In this document: positions 23,924 through 32,676 of the stretch, one piece after another
Position numbering within the stretch: position 1 is the stretch's first letter
Layout of the letters: every line of letters starts with the position of its first letter
Source: CAIJXB01 sp964439595
Lineage (GTDB): Bacteria; Chlamydiota; Chlamydiia; Chlamydiales; Rhabdochlamydiaceae
Reading direction: 5' to 3'
NCBI GenBank assembly: GCA_964439595.1
Contig: CAYTOK010000005.1
Span: forward strand, 47,236-111,235
Length of the DNA stretch: 64,000 bases
Position numbers and translations under genes: made by a program
The notes under the pieces: model-generated
The model's input: only the letters and a program-made list of their open reading frames with translations
The model's database searches: none
What the model was told of the DNA's origin: nothing

Positions 23924-26026
23924 CTATTTAGCAAGCTGCATCTGCATGCTAAATCTATCATCATTTGTTGTGTGCAAATAGGAAAACTTCAGTTGCCATT
24001 TAGAAGATAGAAGCGTAATGGCGTCGACAGCAAAGCTTCTATAAGAGGGCTCGCTTCTTCTTCCATAGCCGTAGTGGGAAGAAAGGTGACATGTCCACTT
24101 AGGAGAAAATCTTACCTGCATCCTTCCTAGTACCGTATTTCTTCCATCAGAAAGAGGGGATTCTGTAAGCTCGGAGATTGGTCTTGCCATATCTACCAAA
24201 AAATTTTCATGATCTGCTTTTCGCCAGTCAAATCGACTTCTATGGCGGAATTCAAGGGCAAAAGCAAGATGTTCATTTACAGTGATTTCTCCAAGAAGAT
24301 TGCTGAAGTCTAATACATTTTCCTGCGCGTTAAAACAAAGGTGCCCTTCAAAAAGATAGGAAGAGTGATTCCAAGATGTTAAAAGATACCATTTAGGAAA
24401 AAGCTTAGTGAATGTTTTAGAAGAGTAAAAACCGTAAGTATATAGGTCTAGAGATAGATCAGGAGAAAAAAAAGAGGAAGTTAAAAAAGTAACAGTATTT
24501 TGCAATCCTATTTTTAAGCTGCTTAGCTGGTATAGTCCATCATCTATACTAAAGGTGTAGTGATTTGATAAACTGGCCCTTGGATGTGATAATCCCGTAT
24601 AGACAAGATAAGGATTTATCGTATGCTTATAGTTTGAAAAGTTCTTATAGAGAGGCGCTCTTATATCACCCCCATAGATAATCGATCCTTGTCCTACAGA
24701 TTGCTTCCAAGGATTATTATTGTAGAAAATACCTACAACACCCACGTAAGGAGTAAGGTGAAGAGGGCCTGCCGCAAAGGGTCTATAGAGTTTATTTTTC
24801 GTTTCAAGTCTTGCTGCATGCGTTTCACGAAGAGAGGGGTATTTATGAATGAGATCATGCGCATAGACGTAGTCTAAATAACCGGCATTAGCAGAGTTTT
24901 CTGATATAATCCCAGAGTCTCCAAGGGCAAATGGCCTTACTCCTGTTTTAAAAAGAGGAAGTTTTTGATTAAGACTTTCAAAAGAATTTAATCTCGGCTC
25001 CAAAGTAAAAGTAGCAAAAACAATGTCCTCTTGATGGTTAATAAGAAGTCTTGTTCTTTTTTGTGTGGAAATTTCAAAGTCACTACTTGGAAAATCGCTA
25101 ATCATTTTAAGATCGCTGAATTTATCATAAGTTAAGTGTGTATTTGTTTTTTTATCTAAGCTTTCGTGAGTAAGAAGTCCTTGTAATCTGTATCTTTTTA
25201 GGCCAGGCTCGTCGTACACAATTTTGTTGTAAGCTCCATAGCTTTTGGTAACAAAAGTAGTCCTTCCATCTTTTGCTAAATACTCAGATTCTAATGTAGC
25301 TCCAAGTCCTTCTTTGAGTCTATAGTCTAGTCTAGCAAATAAGTTAAACTCTTCTATAGAAAAGATTCTATAGCGAAAAGTAGCCTTAGGCCAAAGTCCC
25401 TTGTCGAAGGTGAGTTTGTAGCGAATAGGGGGGTCTGCAAAGGTCCCCAAATTGCTTTTAAAAGAAGGGAGCCAAAGACAGGGGATATGCAGCACATTTA
25501 AGTAAATCATAGAAGCGGAAAGCTGACGATCGCTTGTGACATCAATAGAACTGGCAGAAATGTCCCATGTTCTATCTTGTCCTTCACTTGTTGTGACAAA
25601 AGCATTTTCTAGCTTAAAGCTTCCATCTTCTCTTAGAAGGATTTTATCGCCTCCTATGAACCAAATACCTTCAGCTGTCCGTCCGTCTGTTAAAATTCCC
25701 GTGTGGGCCAAAAAATCGTATTCTAATTTAGTTCCCGTAAAAAAACGTCCTTCATATTCTAAAAGAAGATCTCCTTCAGCTACAACCCGTTTTATCTCCT
25801 CTGTATCCGTATAAGACATTTTACGAGCTTGGATACGAAGTTTTTTTTGAGAGGCTTTCCCTTTTCCAAGAATAATACCTCCTTGAGTCGTCTCTAAAAT
25901 GCCCTCTTTAAAGGAGGGTTCTTTTAGTTCTACTTGGATATCTTGCAAAGAAGGAATAAGTGTAGCTTCCATAAATGGCGTAGCTACAAGCATAATAGGA
26001 ATAAAGTATCGAAGTGAAAAGTTCAT
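23924..26026 (-). CDS. lptD: LPS assembly outer membrane protein LptD (OstA)
   Basis: This is the outer-membrane beta-barrel that inserts LPS into the outer leaflet together with LptE. A signal peptide (LRYFIPIMLVATPFMEA) precedes an OstA-like jellyroll domain (about residues 45-150) with the repeats IQARKMSYTDTEEIKRVVAEG and DLLLEYEGRFFTGTKLEYDF typical of the Lpt fold. The rest (about residues 170-700) is made of amphipathic beta strands ending in MQLAK. The length is close to that of proteobacterial LptD. There are only a couple of cysteines, so the double disulfide of E. coli LptD is absent. Confidence 0.85.
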   Translation of the reverse strand: MNFSLRYFIPIMLVATPFMEATLIPSLQDIQVELKEPSFKEGILETTQGGIILGKGKASQKKLRIQARKMSYTDTEEIKRVVAEGDLLLEYEGRFFTGTKLEYDFLAHTGILTDGRTAEGIWFIGGDKILLREDGSFKLENAFVTTSEGQDRTWDISASSIDVTSDRQLSASMIYLNVLHIPCLWLPSFKSNLGTFADPPIRYKLTFDKGLWPKATFRYRIFSIEEFNLFARLDYRLKEGLGATLESEYLAKDGRTTFVTKSYGAYNKIVYDEPGLKRYRLQGLLTHESLDKKTNTHLTYDKFSDLKMISDFPSSDFEISTQKRTRLLINHQEDIVFATFTLEPRLNSFESLNQKLPLFKTGVRPFALGDSGIISENSANAGYLDYVYAHDLIHKYPSLRETHAARLETKNKLYRPFAAGPLHLTPYVGVVGIFYNNNPWKQSVGQGSIIYGGDIRAPLYKNFSNYKHTINPYLVYTGLSHPRASLSNHYTFSIDDGLYQLSSLKIGLQNTVTFLTSSFFSPDLSLDLYTYGFYSSKTFTKLFPKWYLLTSWNHSSYLFEGHLCFNAQENVLDFSNLLGEITVNEHLAFALEFRHRSRFDWRKADHENFLVDMARPISELTESPLSDGRNTVLGRMQVRFSPKWTCHLSSHYGYGRRSEPSYRSFAVDAITLLSSKWQLKFSYLHTTNDDRFSMQMQLAK

Positions 26027-26163
26027 ACGGTAGAATATAAAGACTTAAGGGAAATTCTCCAAGAACATTTTCAGAGCCTAGCCTAATACCTTAAAAACGA
26101 GGGCATTTTCATGCACATCGTATACTTTATTTAAATAAAATAAAGTTTTTCGTGTAAAAGCAT

Positions 26164-27921
26164 TTATATAGTGACTGATGTTGATTTTACTATAGAACTT
26201 GTCTCCCGTATTTCAAAACCACTCGCTACACCATATTTATTACAAGCTTTTGCAAACCCTCCCAAATCACCACTTGTTTTTAGATTAGTTAAGTCGTCTC
26301 TTGCCTGAGATGATAGCGTATCTGGCAAAGAAGCCTTGCCTTCCCAAATAGCCATTTGTTTGCTATTTATTAAAACAGCGTCATTGCTGTGGAGGCTTGC
26401 ATCAGCGACATCCGCAACTTCAACCCAATCTTCTCCTTCTTTTTTATAGGCTCCGAGGTTATTGTAAACAGTGAATATTTTTGCATCCGCAATTTTTTCT
26501 CTTTCAACAATATCTTGATAGGCTATTTTTGCGCCTTTTGATCCTTCTCTACCATTTATAAAGAACTGGGGGTTGTATTTTTTAGACTCGCTTCCTTTAA
26601 CTTCAGAATCTATGCTGTCTGTTTTTGCCCCGATAGGAGCTTCTGCTCGTTTTCTTCCCATAACAACAACAGCTTTTTGAAACGAATCTGACTTAGGATC
26701 CTCTGCCACAACTTCTGCTAAAGTAATCCCCCTTCCTGTTTTTTGAGCAAGGTCTGTGAGTTTTTTTATGTCACCAAAGCCAAGGCTTCCAGACACACCT
26801 GCTGCAACTGTTTTGCTTTTTGCAAATCCTTGACCTGCAAAAGTTAAAGGAATAACTAAGCTAATATCTTTTTGTCCTTTGGTAGCTTTTTCGATATGGC
26901 TTTTAACTGTTTTTGCTCCACCACACTTTTGTTCATGGAGGCCGTTAATCGATTGATAGCCTTGTCTATTAGCATATTTAAGCAAAAGATTGGACACCTG
27001 CGAGAGCTCTCTTTCATTAGACCCGTCAATATCTACGATTTTATTGGCACTGCCTTCTCCTGGAAATAGCTGCTCTACCAGTAGCGTTCTAACAGTTGAC
27101 TTACCGGCCGAAGAGGGTCCAATAATTGGGGCAATTACAGCTTTTGCTGTTGCAGCTCCTGCCTTGCTGGCAGACTTAACAAAAACAGCTTCTCTAAATG
27201 CTGCGCTATTAAGTTCTTCTTTTTTAGCTGCATTGTATAGTTTTAGCCCCTTAGGACCTAAAAGTTCTTTGATCTCTATAGGTGGTTTATCAATGACACT
27301 AGAAAACGTAACCCCTTCTTTTGGCTCTAATTTACACAAGAAGTCGATAAAGGCTTCCCTTGCTGTTGTTGTATTTGTACATCCTTCTTTTAAGGTTTCT
27401 ATGGAACCAGCTTCTAGATAGGTGGCTACTTCAGCTGATATAGTTGCCTTATCCTTTCCTCCAATTTTACTGCTGAAGTTATCGATATTACTTATTAGTT
27501 TTTCTTTGATAGACTCCATTTCTTTTACAATTGGATTAGAAGATTTTGCTGCTGTGGGAATAGAAGGATTTACGTCTAATCCAGATTTGACAGCCATTAA
27601 GGTGCTTATGGAAACTATGGCCACACCAACTAACACAAGGATCTTTAGAGCAAACTCTTCTATCCTATTTATAAGAGACGGATTGGGAAAGTCTTCCTTA
27701 TTACAAGCAGCTAGTCTTCCAGAAGATATATCCATTTCTCTTTCAGTGAAATTTTGAGCAATTTCATTCTTTACGTGATCCCAAATGGCTCCTATTAAGA
27801 CAGTAGTAGCGATCATTATCGCAGTCGGTAGTGAGTAGTGACCTTCTAAACTTCCTCTAGCTGGACTAACAGATAAAGGTTGCTGGGGGATTGCTCCACC
27901 GTGTACTGTAATGTCTGACAT
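26164..27921 (-). CDS. Membrane P-loop protein with zeta-toxin-like kinase motif
   Basis: A 585-aa protein of unknown family. Two membrane helices near the N-terminus (about residues 32-50 and 90-110) flank a charged stretch, and the remaining 470 residues are soluble. A P-loop GPSSAGKSTVRTLL near residues 268-281 is followed about 20 residues later by KIVDIDGSNERELS. This pattern, a P-loop after a beta strand and then an Asp-x-Asp strand end, resembles zeta-toxin or AAA_33-type small-molecule kinases. The C-terminal part (about residues 420-585) has no motif I know. It could be a membrane-anchored effector kinase. The P-loop is seen; substrate and secretion are inferred. Confidence 0.75.
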   Translation of the reverse strand: MSDITVHGGAIPQQPLSVSPARGSLEGHYSLPTAIMIATTVLIGAIWDHVKNEIAQNFTEREMDISSGRLAACNKEDFPNPSLINRIEEFALKILVLVGVAIVSISTLMAVKSGLDVNPSIPTAAKSSNPIVKEMESIKEKLISNIDNFSSKIGGKDKATISAEVATYLEAGSIETLKEGCTNTTTAREAFIDFLCKLEPKEGVTFSSVIDKPPIEIKELLGPKGLKLYNAAKKEELNSAAFREAVFVKSASKAGAATAKAVIAPIIGPSSAGKSTVRTLLVEQLFPGEGSANKIVDIDGSNERELSQVSNLLLKYANRQGYQSINGLHEQKCGGAKTVKSHIEKATKGQKDISLVIPLTFAGQGFAKSKTVAAGVSGSLGFGDIKKLTDLAQKTGRGITLAEVVAEDPKSDSFQKAVVVMGRKRAEAPIGAKTDSIDSEVKGSESKKYNPQFFINGREGSKGAKIAYQDIVEREKIADAKIFTVYNNLGAYKKEGEDWVEVADVADASLHSNDAVLINSKQMAIWEGKASLPDTLSSQARDDLTNLKTSGDLGGFAKACNKYGVASGFEIRETSSIVKSTSVTI

Positions 27922-28058
27922 AGGAAGTCTCCTAATTACGTTTTATCCTTATTTTTGTAGTATGTAAATTTTTAAATTAAAGTAAATATTTTTTTTATTT
28001 TTTTTTTGAAAAGACTAAGAGTAGATTGAAAATACGCCTGGCAGAGAATGGTGTTTCT

Positions 28059-29747
28059 TTATTGCATAGCGTGGATTAAAATACCTGCAAGGACAGCTCT
28101 ATTTTGTTCGTTACCATCTGCTATAGCTTCTAAGAGAATGTCAATTCCCATCGGGTCTTGCTGCTCTATCATTGTTTCATAGGCATTTATTAAAAGAGCA
28201 GAGCTCTCTTCCGGAGTTAAATGATAAGCGTCTGAAAGGCGCATATTCCAAGGAAGCGACGCTCTAAAACGAATCAATTCATGGGATTTGCTTTTTTGTA
28301 GAAAATCACGGATAAGCTCCCTATAAGGGCCTGGTTCTTTTAACCGTAAAAGAGCTAAGTTAGTATAAGTGCGAATTAAAGGAGCTCCTGTTTTTTGTGA
28401 CTGCTTTTTTAAAAGAGCAATAGCTTCTGGAGTTCTCATATTCTCTAAGCTAGCTACTAAAGCTGGGACAAGCTCATTTTGTTTTGTTTCAAATAAAGCG
28501 CTTGCTAGCTCTAAAAAGTAGGGGGCTGGCAGCTCTAGTGCCTCCAAAACAATATGTTCTTTTAAAGCAAATGTCATGGCTTGCATATCAAAAAAACTCT
28601 CTTCAGCGTGTTGCTTTAAAGAGGGAACTATTTTCCAGCATTGTAAAGAACCTCCAAGAGAAGATTGAGGTTGAAATCCTAGATCTCTGCTGTCTTTGAT
28701 TAAAAATTCTGCTAGGACAGGGAGGCTTCTTGGATCTCTTTTTTTCAGAAGGGTGAGTGCTGCATTAAACCGCAGCTGCATGTTCTGATTTGCGCTAAGA
28801 GAAACTAAGACTTCTTCATAACCGGGAATGTCTTTAAGGAGATTGCAGGCAAAAAGGTTTCCCTGTTTTGCTAAAGAAACAATTTCAGGTATTGCTTGAG
28901 TTTCTCCTAAAGCATATAAAGAATATAGGGCAGCTAGCTGCACAGAGGAATTTGGGTTTTTCGCTAGCTTTTTGAGTTTTTTTAAGGATTTCATATCTTT
29001 AAAGTAACCTAAAGCTGCAGCGCAAGCCTCTTGTTCTGCATTATCAAGATGAGTAGCTCCAGCTCTTATAGAAGAAAGGAGATCATCTCTTCCATGTGTT
29101 GCTGCACTTAAAATAGCAGCTATTTTTGTAGGAGGGAAAGGGTCATCCATAAGATGTCTTAGAATATGAATAGCTTCGGTTGTTCCTATTGTAGCAAAAA
29201 ATTCAGGAAAAAAATAACGCATAGGGGGGGGGAGTCGATACATAAGTGATTCAATTTGCCCTGTTGCCGTCGGAGCTTTTCTTTGTGAAAGCAAAAAAGC
29301 AGCTTCCAGTCTTGTATAAAGAAAAGAAGAAGACATTGCTTTATTTAACAAAGAGTCAGCATGGTCTTCTTGCATTTTTCCAAGAAATCCTATCGCGGCA
29401 CTTTGAGCCATAGGATCTGTACTTTCTATTGCAAGCTCCAGAATATCTGCAGGAGCAGTCATGCCAGCTACGCCAAATCCAAAAATACCTAAAACTTGTT
29501 TGGTGGGATTAGAGCTTCTAGCGCTTTGTTCAATCCAAGTTATAGCTACTTGCTGTAAAACTTCGAAATCATGTCTTCCCAGCTCTTTTTTATAGTTTTT
29601 GTATAGCTCTATCGTTTCTTTACAACTTTGTGTTTGCGCTAGGTAGGGAATTCGTATTTTTAATCCATTTTTATCGTAAGGAATTTCTTCGGGGAAAATA
29701 GGACTAAAAAAAAGTAAAGATGAAAAAAATAGAAGAGATAATTTCAT
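28059..29747 (-). CDS. Exported HEAT-repeat protein
   Basis: The ATG ending at 29747 gives a clean signal peptide (MKLSLLFFSSLLFFSPIFPE); the reading frame also allows a TTG 21 bases upstream. The mature protein is a row of alpha-helical HEAT/PBS-lyase-type repeats, such as DPMAQSAAIGFLGKMQ, PFPPTKIAAILSAATHGRDD, SSVQLAALYSLYALGE and NMQLRFNAALTLLKKRDPR. It is probably a periplasmic or surface scaffold that binds another protein. It overlaps the end of maf by 4 bases, so the two are co-transcribed. Confidence 0.85.
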   Translation of the reverse strand: MKLSLLFFSSLLFFSPIFPEEIPYDKNGLKIRIPYLAQTQSCKETIELYKNYKKELGRHDFEVLQQVAITWIEQSARSSNPTKQVLGIFGFGVAGMTAPADILELAIESTDPMAQSAAIGFLGKMQEDHADSLLNKAMSSSFLYTRLEAAFLLSQRKAPTATGQIESLMYRLPPPMRYFFPEFFATIGTTEAIHILRHLMDDPFPPTKIAAILSAATHGRDDLLSSIRAGATHLDNAEQEACAAALGYFKDMKSLKKLKKLAKNPNSSVQLAALYSLYALGETQAIPEIVSLAKQGNLFACNLLKDIPGYEEVLVSLSANQNMQLRFNAALTLLKKRDPRSLPVLAEFLIKDSRDLGFQPQSSLGGSLQCWKIVPSLKQHAEESFFDMQAMTFALKEHIVLEALELPAPYFLELASALFETKQNELVPALVASLENMRTPEAIALLKKQSQKTGAPLIRTYTNLALLRLKEPGPYRELIRDFLQKSKSHELIRFRASLPWNMRLSDAYHLTPEESSALLINAYETMIEQQDPMGIDILLEAIADGNEQNRAVLAGILIHAMQ

Positions 29748-30331
29748 AAAAGTTTTAAGAGACTCCAAAGATCTATATTTACTAACTTCAATAATCTTTC
29801 TAAAGGATCAAGGGGTAGCCCCATCACATTATAATAAGAACCTTCAATCTTTTTCACTAAGATGCTGCCGCTTTGTTGAATAGCATATCCTCCGGCTTTA
29901 TCTAAAAAGTTAATGCAATTCAAATACTGCTCGATTTGTTTTCTTGTTAGCTCTTTAAAGTAAATTTTTGTTTCCTCGCAAATAGTTTCTGTTCTATTTT
30001 GAAAATAGAGAGATACCCCTGTAAAAACAGAGTGCTGGAGGCCAGAAAGCTCCTCTAAAAAGGTAATAGCTTCTTCTTTACTTTGTGGTTTATTATAGAT
30101 TTTTCCTCTGCAAAATACGGTTGTATCTGCTGTTAAGATAATTTCTTCAGGATACTGATAAGAAAGAGTTTCTGCTTTTTTACTTGCTAAGGTTTTAACA
30201 TATGTTTCCGGATCTCCTGCAAAAATAACGGTTTCCTCATCAAATTGAGAGGGGACCTTAGTAAAAGGAAGGGAGAAGAAATTAAGGATTTCTTCTCTTC
30301 TAGGGGATGTGGATCCTAAAATAATATGCAT
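29744..30331 (-). CDS. maf: Maf family nucleotide pyrophosphatase
   Basis: Maf proteins hydrolyse modified or canonical nucleoside triphosphates and affect septum formation. The start ILGSTSPRREEIL is the family signature (S/T-S-x-R-R), and ADTTVFCRGKIYNKP near residues 67-81 contains the catalytic Asp region. FTGVSL and DKAGGYAIQ complete the fold. At 195 aa it is normal length. It is upstream of, and overlaps, the exported HEAT-repeat gene. Confidence 0.93.
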   Translation of the reverse strand: MHIILGSTSPRREEILNFFSLPFTKVPSQFDEETVIFAGDPETYVKTLASKKAETLSYQYPEEIILTADTTVFCRGKIYNKPQSKEEAITFLEELSGLQHSVFTGVSLYFQNRTETICEETKIYFKELTRKQIEQYLNCINFLDKAGGYAIQQSGSILVKKIEGSYYNVMGLPLDPLERLLKLVNIDLWSLLKLL

Positions 30332-30374
30332 AGAACTCTGTTGTTATTTTGAATATAAGGAAAAATTCTTTTTT

Positions 30375-31259
30375 TCAGCAATCGGTATCTTTAGTTAATT
30401 CCTCTATATAAGAAGAAAGCTCTGGAAAATCTTTTTCTATCCATTTTTTTAGTTTATAGAAGGAAAATTGTATGGATTTTTCTTCAGGGGCAGCTAAATG
30501 TAAGTCTTCTGCTCTTAAAAGATTACCTATATCGTATTGAATCGGCTTTAAGCCCACACAACCGAAGTTTGCATAAAATTTATGTGTTGGACGGTAAAAA
30601 TGTAGTGACGCACGTAAGTTTATAAGAGTTACCAAATTTTGTAAGACAATCTTTGCTTCTTTTATTTTATTTTCAAAGAGAAATTGCTTGAGGGTTCCTT
30701 GTAAAGAAGGCACATTTTCCTGTATCAGAAAGCAGGTTTTATCAGCCGAAAATACATGTAACGTTCCTCGTTTATCATAACATTGGATCCTTTTATCTAA
30801 ATGGGAGCTTTCTGCTAAATGGATATAAGAGACTAAGGATTCCTCTTGGAATTTTTCTAGAGCATTAGTGTAACTAATGAAATCTTTATTAATTCGACCT
30901 TGTAGCTTTTCCTTAAAAAGCAGTTTATATAGAGATTTAGCAAAAGGAATGTGTGTAAAATGAAAAGAAACTCCGGGTAAGGAGATCTGAGGATAATGAA
31001 GTTTTAAAAGTTTTAACACATGCTTTCCATCGGCTGAAGTAAAAACAATAGCCTGATGTCCTTTGGCTAGAAAATAGAATTTCTGGTCTAATACAGACTC
31101 TACGGAAAATGACTCAGGCTTATTTAAAGTCAGATCCTTTGTACTTGGGGGTATAAGATCGGATTCTTCAAAGTTTCCACTTAAGGCTTTTGCAAGGAGG
31201 TTCAAAGCCAAAAAACTACTAGTTATAATAAGGATTTTATAAGGCGTTTTCATTAGCAT
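30375..31259 (-). CDS. Exported protein-kinase-like protein, copy A
   Basis: The N-terminus (YKILIITSSFLALNLLAKAL) is a signal peptide or anchor. The domain starts with a kinase N-lobe pattern: FLAKGHQAIVFTSADGKHVLKLL, where A, V and the final Lys match the glycine loop and the VAIK lysine (quoted residues: KGHQAIVFTSADG, HVLKLL). The end has KPIQYDIGNLL, equivalent to the DFG aspartate. I see no clear HRD motif. The next upstream gene is a paralogue (copy B) and overlaps it. Export of a kinase-like fold is unusual; it could be a surface or host-directed enzyme. Distant relation to protein kinases is an inference from motifs. Confidence 0.72.
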   Translation of the reverse strand: MLMKTPYKILIITSSFLALNLLAKALSGNFEESDLIPPSTKDLTLNKPESFSVESVLDQKFYFLAKGHQAIVFTSADGKHVLKLLKLHYPQISLPGVSFHFTHIPFAKSLYKLLFKEKLQGRINKDFISYTNALEKFQEESLVSYIHLAESSHLDKRIQCYDKRGTLHVFSADKTCFLIQENVPSLQGTLKQFLFENKIKEAKIVLQNLVTLINLRASLHFYRPTHKFYANFGCVGLKPIQYDIGNLLRAEDLHLAAPEEKSIQFSFYKLKKWIEKDFPELSSYIEELTKDTDC

Positions 31260-32130
31260 ACGTAGTTAAAATTTTTTCAAAATATTGACAAAGTAAAGGG
31301 TCTTTTATTTGGAGCCACTTTTTCATATGATGTGCCGTATGATAAATCTGCTCTATCGGGGGCTTTACTTCTTGCTGTAAATCATCTTTAGTTAATACTC
31401 GACCAACGTCTATTAAGATAGGGTCTCCTTGTAAATACCCGTAGTTTTGCTCGATAGTAGTGGGATTTATAATACCTTTTTTTGTAAGTTGCAGACAAAG
31501 CAGAGCAAATTTTTCTAGGAGCTTTTTGGCTTCTTCTTCTTTTTTTTGCTTAAGTAAAGAAGTTAATGTCGGATATAAGAGATCGGTTTTTTTTTGTACT
31601 AAGAAGCAGGTGCTATCTAAATCAATTTGATGCAAGACTCCTATTTTATCGTAAAGATGGATTTTACGTTTCAGGCAATCAGTTTTTGCTAAATGTAGAT
31701 ACTCCAATCTTGTTTCTTTTTTGAGTAAATTAAACGAATTGACGTAACTGATGAAATCGAGCTGCCTTTTTTCTATACCTTCTTTTTGCCAAAAAAAAGA
31801 AAATAAGAAAGAAGCAAAAGGGATTTTGGAAATACTAAGAATCACAGATTTTCCGAAAAAATTTATAGAAATAAGAGGGGAGAATTGGCGGAAAAGTTTT
31901 AAGACATGCTCGCCATCTTCTGAAATAAAAACATGAGCCTGCTTCCCTTTACCTAAATACCTATATTTTTGGTCGAAAGTAGAAAGGTCTATTTGGTTTC
32001 CTTCTATTTGTGACCAAGAAGAGTTTGCAGAAGAGGGGGTAAGGAGCTTGTTTTCTGAAAAATCACCCGTTAGGTGCTTGCAAACGGTATTTGTCACAAA
32101 AAATAGCAGAATGTAAATAAATATTCTCAT
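31237..32130 (-). CDS. Exported protein-kinase-like protein, copy B
   Basis: Paralogue of the gene at 30375. I start at the ATG ending at 32130, preceded by AAGGG and giving the signal peptide MRIFIYILLFFVTNTVC; an ATG 42 bases upstream is also in frame. The shared blocks with copy A are LGKGKQAHVFISEDGEHVLK (N-lobe-like), KIPFASFLFSFF, DFISYVNSF, CFLVQ and PILIDVGRVL (DFG-like). The cysteine at the end of the signal peptide could make it a lipoprotein. It overlaps the start of copy A by 23 bases. Confidence 0.72.
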   Translation of the reverse strand: MRIFIYILLFFVTNTVCKHLTGDFSENKLLTPSSANSSWSQIEGNQIDLSTFDQKYRYLGKGKQAHVFISEDGEHVLKLFRQFSPLISINFFGKSVILSISKIPFASFLFSFFWQKEGIEKRQLDFISYVNSFNLLKKETRLEYLHLAKTDCLKRKIHLYDKIGVLHQIDLDSTCFLVQKKTDLLYPTLTSLLKQKKEEEAKKLLEKFALLCLQLTKKGIINPTTIEQNYGYLQGDPILIDVGRVLTKDDLQQEVKPPIEQIYHTAHHMKKWLQIKDPLLCQYFEKILTTYANENAL

Positions 32131-32288
32131 AGAAACCCTTGAAAAACAGGAATTATATCTATTTTTACCCATAAAAAAAAGGGTAAAATTTTAAAAATAA
32201 AATTTTTCTAACAGAAAGAGACTTGCAGAAATTGTCCATTTTTTTTACATTGCAAGTAGATGATAACATCTATTTATTTTGGAGTTTT

Positions 32289-32633
32289 ATGCAATCTTCT
32301 AAAGAAAGCGGGCCTTGTAATCCACATGACTTAAGTTTACATAAGCAGGTTAAGGAAATAGCAGATCTTTTAAGGCCTGAGCTTTTGCGCCTTTATCATA
32401 CTCCCACGGAGTCTAATGGCAATGTGAAATTGTATCTTTTAATTGCAGAGCAGGTAAAGTTAGTCAAAAAAGAGGTGACAAGTCAAGATGCTCTTTTTGC
32501 TTTTCAAAACATACTTAGCTTTATAAAAAAAGCTATAGCTTTAACCGAGAAAAAAACACCAAATCAAGAAATTCTTTGGCTTTTGCAAGAAGTAATGGCG
32601 GTGTTATTTAAAGTGCAGAATCTTCCTAGTTGA
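32289..32633 (+). CDS. Small helical protein, 114 aa
   Basis: No family recognised. I begin at the ATG at 32289, which has GGAG 5 bases upstream; a longer in-frame ORF begins at 32223. The protein is helical and charged, with no membrane helix or signal. It lies 43 bases upstream of a kinase-like gene on the same strand and may be a chaperone or partner for it. Small acidic or helical genes next to effector genes are often secretion chaperones; that is inference only. Confidence 0.62.
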   Translation: MQSSKESGPCNPHDLSLHKQVKEIADLLRPELLRLYHTPTESNGNVKLYLLIAEQVKLVKKEVTSQDALFAFQNILSFIKKAIALTEKKTPNQEILWLLQEVMAVLFKVQNLPS

Positions 32634-32676
32634 TAAAATGTAGATAGGCACTTTATATTCTTTTGCAAAAGATTAT

